From positions 54,030,121 through 54,094,120 of the forward strand of contig CM026390.1 in NCBI GenBank assembly GCA_014843695.1: a DNA stretch of 64,000 nt, in the 5' to 3' direction. Position numbers and translations under genes: made by a program. The notes under the pieces are model-generated. The model saw only the letters and a program-made list of their open reading frames with translations, was not told the origin of the DNA and made no database searches. The DNA is from Archivesica marissinica. Lineage: Eukaryota > Mollusca > Bivalvia > Venerida > Vesicomyidae. Below are positions 58,205 through 64,000 of the stretch, in pieces (positions within the stretch are counted from its first letter, which is position 1; each line of letters starts with the position of its first letter).

Positions 58205-59945
58205 CCGGGTTGGAGAGTGCATGTACGTACTATTGTACCGGACTACAGGATGTGTGTAGTACTCTTGTACCGGACTACAGGGTGTGTGTACGTACTCTTG
58301 TACCGGACTACAGGATGTGTGTAGTACTCTTGTACCGGACTACAGGGTGTGTGTACGTACTATTGTACCGGACTACAGGATGTATGTACGTACTATTGTA
58401 CCGGACTACATGGTGTGTGTACGTAGTGTACGTACTCTTGTACCGGACTACAGGATGTGTGTACGTACTATTGTACCGGACTACATGGTGTGTGTACGTA
58501 GTGTACGTACTATTGTACCTGACTACAGGGTGTGTGTACGTACTCTTGTACCGGACTACAGGATGTGTGTAGTACTCTTGTACCTGACTACAGGGTGTGT
58601 GTACGTACTCTTGTACCGGACTACAGGATGTGTGTACGTAGTGTACGTACTCTTGTACCGGACTACAGGATGTGTGTACGTACTATTGTACCGGACTACA
58701 TGGTGTGTGTACGTAGTGTACGTACTATTGTACCTGACTACAGGGTGTGTGTACGTACTCTTGTACCGGACTACAGGATGTGTGTAGTACTCTTGTACCT
58801 GACTACAGGGTGTGTGTACGTACTCTTGTACCCGACTACAGGATGTGTGTACGTACTCTTGTACCGGACTACAGGGTGTGTGTACGTACTCTTGTACCGG
58901 ACTACATGATGTGTGTACGTACTATTGTACCGGACTACATGGTGTGTGTACGTAGTGTACGTACTCTTGTACCGGACTACAGGGTGTGTGTACGTACTCT
59001 TGTACCGGACTACAGGATGTGTGTACGTACTCTTGTACCGGACTACATGGTGTGTGTACGTACTCTTGTGCCGGGCTACATACTGTGTGTACGTACTCTT
59101 GTACCGGACTACAGGATGTGTGTACGGACTATTGTACCGGACTACAGGGTGTGTGTACGTACTCTTGTACCTGACTACAGGATGTGTGTACGTACTCTTG
59201 TACCGGACTACATGATGTGTGTACGTACTCTTGTACCGGACTACATGATGTGTGTACATACTATTGTACCGTACTACAGGGTGTGTGTACGTATTCTTGT
59301 ACCGGACTACAGGGTGTGTGTACGTACTCTTGTACCGGACTACAGGGTGTGTGTACGTACTCTTGTGCCGGGCTACATACTGTGTGTACGTACTCTTGTA
59401 CCGGACTACAGGATGTGTGTACGGACTATTGTACCGGACTACAGGGTGTGTGTACGTACTCTTGTACCTGACTACAGGGTGTGTGTTTACGTACTCTTGT
59501 ACCGGACTACATGATGTGTGTACGTACTCTTGTACCGGACTACATGATGTGTGTACGGACTATTGTACCGGACTACAGGGTGTGTGTACGTACTCTTGTA
59601 CCTGACTACAGGGTGTGTGTACGTACTCTTGTACCGGACTACATGGTGTGTACGTACTCTTGTACCGGACTACATGATGTGTGTACATACTATTGTACCG
59701 TACTACAGGGTGTGTGTACGTACTCTTGTACCGGACTACAGGATGTGTGTACGTACTCTTGTACCCGACTACAGGATGTGTGTACGTACTCTTGTACCGG
59801 ACTACAGGGTGTGTGTACGTACTCTTGTACCGTACTACAGGGTGTGTGTACATACTATTGTACCGTACTACAGGGTGTGTGGACGTACTCCGTCTTGTAC
59901 CGGACTACAGGGTGTGTGTATGTACTCTTGTATCGTATAGCATGG
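58205..59945. repeat. 33-bp minisatellite, about 50 copies
   Basis: Unit gtgtgtacgtactcttgtac+cggactacagg+gt, with point variants (tacctg, tattgt, catgat) and occasional 10-bp extensions (gtgtacgtag). The period of 11 codons explains the many repetitive open frames. Long blocks are duplicated within the array (for example 59040-59170 and 59340-59470). Confidence 0.95.
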
Positions 59946-60062
59946 TGTGTGCGTGTACGTGATTGTGCGCATACGACATTTGACCAGCCAAGCAGCTCTT
60001 TCAGCCTCTACGCCCACAAAACAAACAACACAAACAGTATGACAACACGTATCTGCATACAG

Positions 60063-60348
60063 ACGGATCTGTAGTCCAGTTGTAACACGCTGGACTGGTA
60101 ATCCAGGGATCGCATATACGATCCCCCGTCTGACCCTAATACAATTGACAGTCTTTCAGATGGGACGTTAAACCGAGGTCTCGTGTCGGTGCTGTACACC
60201 GTGCACGTAAAAGAACCAGCGGGTACTCTGGAATGGGTCTCTGTCTGTATCATTGCATTATCCTCCAAAAATCGAAAATGACTAATCTCTTCAGGAGGAG
60301 TCGCTCATACGGGCAACCGGTAGCGACGATAAATAAACGTAAAACACA
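60063..60348 (+). mobile_element. SINE family B copy
   Basis: CGGATCTGTAGTCCAGTTGT head, GATGGGACGTTAAACCGAGG body, GGTAGCGACGATAAATAAAC tail. Flanking TCTGCATA occurs before (about 60050) and after (about 60354). Confidence 0.87.
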
Positions 60349-60359
60349 CACATGTCTGC

Positions 60360-61130
60360 ATAATGTACAGTCAAGCCGGTGATAATGACCGCCTCCGAAT
60401 ATACAACTCAAGTTTCTACCGACAACCAATTCGGTTTCCCGTCACGCCGTTATCAATGCGTTTTAATTTGTCAACAAGGACCACCTGTCAGCAAAGGCTA
60501 CCTGTCAACAAGGACCATATGTTAACATCAACTACTGTTTGCCATTCCCGCTGGTGGTCTTTGTAGACACGTGTACTGTATATGATAACATACGTTTTTT
60601 TGCGCTTTCATACACACCATGATTAAGCAGCAGAGAGTGTTGTGTTGCAATTGAATACTCTGCAATTATTGTTCGGAATTCTCAAGACATTTCCCTGAAT
60701 ACACACGTGCTTGAACTATTATAAACAGAAGCTTACTTTCCACAAACACGCGGCGAATTTCACAGAATACACATAATTATGTTTATACTTAGTGCATCTA
60801 CAATACACACTTGTACTTGCATCGACAAGGCACACGCACGTGTACACATGCAGTTAGATGCGTAGTATTGTCTAGTTAAATGTGGATTTAGTAGTAGTAT
60901 TTCCCCACACGGCAGGCTAAGGTGCCAACCAAACTCTGTATTGCAAACAGACAAGCCACATCCACGTAAAGATGCGATGGATCAACATAGGTTTGAAATA
61001 AAAATGATAGTATGACAGTATGTGCCTTAACATGCGAATCCTACTCGTTATGACCAAAGAAATCAATAGAGCATCCACATCCGGGAATTATGTCCATTTC
61101 TGCATATGCTTATAGCTGTGTTATTTAATC
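60360..61130. other. Spacer, no gene seen
   Basis: A short repeat of tgtcaacaaggaccacctg / ctgtcaacaaggaccatatg is at 60470-60520. No coding feature is supported. Confidence 0.4.
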
Positions 61131-61131
61131 A

Positions 61132-61485
61132 ACTCACGTTATCGACCTAGATATCATATGTCAAAGCCATAGCTACTATAGCAACCCCTACTCACGTTAT
61201 CGACCTAGATATCATATGTCAAAGCCATAGCTACTATAGCAACCCCTACTCACGTTATCGACCTAGATATCATATGTCAAAGCCATATCTACTATAGCAA
61301 CCCCTACTCACGTTATCGACCTAGATATCATATGTCAAAGCCATAGCTACTATAGCAACCCCTACTCACGGTATCGACCTAGATATCATATGTCAAAGCC
61401 ATAGCTACTATAGCAACCCCTACTCACGTTATCGACCTAGATATCATATGTCAAAGCCAAAGCTACTATAGCAACCCCTACTATG
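61132..61485. repeat. 58-bp minisatellite, six copies
   Basis: Unit cacgttatcgacctagatat+catatgtcaaagccatagct+actatagcaacccctact, almost identical between copies. Confidence 0.96.
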
Positions 61486-61689
61486 ACTATGTAATGTGAT
61501 AGATTAAACTGCTGTCAATGGTTGTCAAGAAAATAGACTTGTATATAAGTATGGGAAAATCCCAAATTGTTTCTGTTCTGAATTTAGCTCAGTAGATTGG
61601 TGTGTATCTGGCTATGGTAACAAGTTTGTCGGTTTGAATTATGATGTAATAGTATTTAGACGACAGAGTGATCACACTCACTCAATGAA

Positions 61690-62415
61690 CAGCCATTATC
61701 TCTCATTGCTACGGAACTCCGCTATCATGATTCCTGGTCATTCAGACAGTAACTGAACATTACCTCTAATTGCTACGGACCTCCGTGACCATGACTCCTG
61801 ATCCTTCAGACAGTAACTGACCATTATCTCTCATTAACACGGATCTCCGCTATCATGATTCCTGATCCTTCAGACAGTAACTGACCATTATCTCTCATTA
61901 ACACGGATCTCCGTGACAATGATTCCTGATCCTTCAGACAGTAACTGACCATTATCTCTCATTAACACGGATCTCCGTGACAATGATTCCTGATCCTTCA
62001 GACAGTAACTGAACATTATCTCTCATTAACACGGATCTCCGTGACAATGATTCCTGATCCTTCAGACAGTAACTGAACATTATCTCTCATTAACACGGAT
62101 CTCCGTGACAATGATTCCTGATCCTTCAGACAGTAACTGACCATTATCTCTCATTAACACGGATCTCCGCTATCACGATTCCTGATCATTCAGATAGTAA
62201 CTGACCATTATCTCTCATTAACACGGATCTCCGCTATCACGATTCCTGATCATTCAGATAGTAACTGACCATTATCTCTCATTAACACGGATCTCCGCTA
62301 TCACGATTCCTGATCATTCAGATAGTAACTGACCATTAACTCTCATTAACACGGATCTCCGCTATCACGATTCCTGATCATTCAGATAGTAACTGACCAT
62401 TATCTCTCATTACCA
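61690..62415. repeat. 64-bp minisatellite, about eleven copies
   Basis: Unit ccattatctctcattaacac+ggatctccgtgacaatgatt+cctgatccttcagacagtaa+ctga. Two subtypes occur in blocks (gtgacaatgatt and gctatcacgatt). Confidence 0.95.
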
Positions 62416-62423
62416 CGGATATA

Positions 62424-63290
62424 GAGTTAGAGAGAAGGAATGTAAAAGTTGGAAGGTTGGTATAGATTGTTCCGGATGCTAGAGTTAGAGAGAAGGGAGG
62501 TAAGAGTTGGAAGGATGGTATAGATTGTTCCGGATGCTAGAGTTAGAGAGAAGGGAGGTAAGAGTTGGAAGGATGGTATAGATTGTTCCGGATGCTAGAG
62601 TTAGAGAGAAGGGAGGTAAGAGTTGGAAGGATGGTATAGATTGTTCCGGATGCTAGAGTTAGAGAGAAGGGAGGTAAGAGTTGGAAGGATGGTATAGATT
62701 GTTCCGGATGCTAGAGTTAGAGAGAAGGGAGGTAAGAGTTGGAAGGATGGTATAGATTGTTCCGGATGCTAGAGTTAGAGAGAAGGAATGTAAGAGTTGG
62801 AAGGATGGTATAGATTGTTCCGGATGCTAGAGTTAGAGAGAAGGGAGGTAAGAGTTGGAAGGATGGTATAGATTGTTCCGGATGCTAGAGTTAGAGAGAA
62901 GGGAGGTAAGAGTTGGAAGGATGGTATAGATTGTTCCGGATGCTAGAGTTAGAGAGAAGGGAGGTAAGAGTTGGAAGGATGGTATAGATTGTTCCGGATG
63001 CTAGAGTTAGAGAGAAGGGAGGTAAGAGTTGGAAGGATGGTATAGATTGTTCCGGATGCTAGAGTTAGAGAGAAGAGATGGAAGAGTTGGAAGGATGGTA
63101 TAGATTGTTCCGGATGCTAGAGTTAGAGAGAAGAGATGGAAGAGTTGGAAGGATTGTATAGATTGTTCCGGATGCTAGAGTTAGAGAGAAGAGATGGAAG
63201 AGTTGGAAGGATGGTATAGCGTGTTCCGGATGCTAGAGTTAGAGAGAAGGAATGTAAAAGTTAGAATGAGTGTATAGCGTGTTCCGGATG
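62424..63290. repeat. 58-bp minisatellite, about fourteen copies
   Basis: Unit gagttagagagaagggaggt+aagagttggaaggatggtat+agattgttccggatgcta. The last units diverge and lead into a (GA)n tract at about 63296-63332. Confidence 0.95.
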
Positions 63291-63293
63291 ATT

Positions 63294-63336
<43 letters not shown>

Positions 63337-63554
63337 GAGGTAAGAGTTGGAAGGGGTGCATATATTGTCCCGGATGCGATACATCTCTAGTAATGCAATT
63401 AACTTATTTTTAATCTTTATAGATTCCATTTTGATACGCATCTAATGCAATCTATTTAATACAATGCTTATCTGCTTGTGCGTAATCTCTTTATAAATAA
63501 ATCAGGAAAGATTAATCACCTGTGCTCTTTTATGTGCTTATCGATAACCTGCAT

Positions 63555-64000
63555 ACTGCTGCACAAAATGCTGATACGAATGTGAACCGGGTTGTCCACA
63601 ATGATGCATTCTACTATTATTCGTACAAAATGCTGATAAGAATGTGAGCTGGGTTGTCCAAAATGATGCAATGTACTATTATTCGTACAAAATGCTGATA
63701 AGAATGTGAGCTGGGTTGTCCAAAATGATGCAATGTACTATTGTTCGTACAAAATGCTGATACGAATGTGAACTGGGTTGTCCACAATGATGCAATGTAC
63801 TATTGTTCGTACAAAATGCTGATACGAATGTGAGCCGGGTTGTCCAAAATGATACAATGTACTATTGTTCGTACACAATCCTGATACGAATGTGAACCGG
63901 GTTGTCTACAATGATGCAGTGTACTATTGTTCGTACAAAATGCTGATACGAACGTGAACTGGGTTGTCCACAATGATGCAGTGTACTATTGTTCGTACAA
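63555..64000. repeat. 62-bp minisatellite, at least seven copies, cut by the window edge
   Basis: Unit caaaatgctgatacgaatgt+gaactgggttgtccacaatg+atgcaatgtactattgttcg+ta. It continues past 64000. Confidence 0.94.

Noticed and set aside
58186..60074. Open frames of up to 255 codons in the 33-bp array
   Set aside because: Same cause: an 11-codon period open in several frames and on both strands.

Overview
The window is animal nuclear DNA, most likely from a marine mollusc or another lophotrochozoan. The reasons are AT-rich sequence, GT-AG introns, several tRNA-derived SINE families, decayed non-LTR retrotransposons, a Ty3/Gypsy-type LTR element, MITEs, and an exceptional load of minisatellites. 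The lineage is an inference from this repeat flavour, because no species marker is visible. By my coordinates tandem arrays cover about 25 kb of the 63 kb of real sequence, with unit lengths from 20 to 75 bp. A run of exactly 1000 N (52295-53294) is an assembly gap.

Two protein genes can be read. The first is USO1 (general vesicular transport factor p115), on the minus strand from its start codon at 31870 down to about 1437, and probably running off the low-coordinate edge. I assembled 14 exons by splice consensus, codon phase and family similarity. They encode about 561 residues of the armadillo-like head, and the coiled-coil tail is not visible. The second is an ELOVL-type very-long-chain fatty acid elongase on the plus strand, with coding exons at 42445-42588 and 47078-47698 (254 residues), probably with an upstream non-coding exon.

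Layout: 1-31.9 kb is USO1, whose introns hold most of the arrays, SINEs, MITEs and, in intron 1, an antisense LINE. 31.9-39.8 kb is a graveyard of two more LINE fragments, one interrupted by a SINE. 39.8-42.2 kb is an array field upstream of ELOVL. 42.4-47.7 kb is ELOVL. 47.9-52.3 kb is three consecutive arrays running into the gap. 53.3-56.2 kb is a minus-strand retroelement with Gag, protease and integrase in that order and no reverse transcriptase between them, a Gmr1-like arrangement. 57-64 kb is SINEs and six further arrays.

The most striking observation is that several minisatellites sit exactly on splice junctions and repeat the junction itself. USO1 exon 11 is preceded by 27 tandem copies of its own 3' splice site (46-bp unit, 21 nt exon plus 25 nt intron). 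It is followed by five copies of its own 5' splice site (75-bp unit, in frame). Exon 12 ends in eight copies of its 5' splice site (73-bp unit). A 40-bp array at 645-1436 repeats an acceptor, and the ELOVL exon 1 donor is duplicated (31 bp). Tandem growth of exon-intron boundaries seems to be a recurrent process at this locus.
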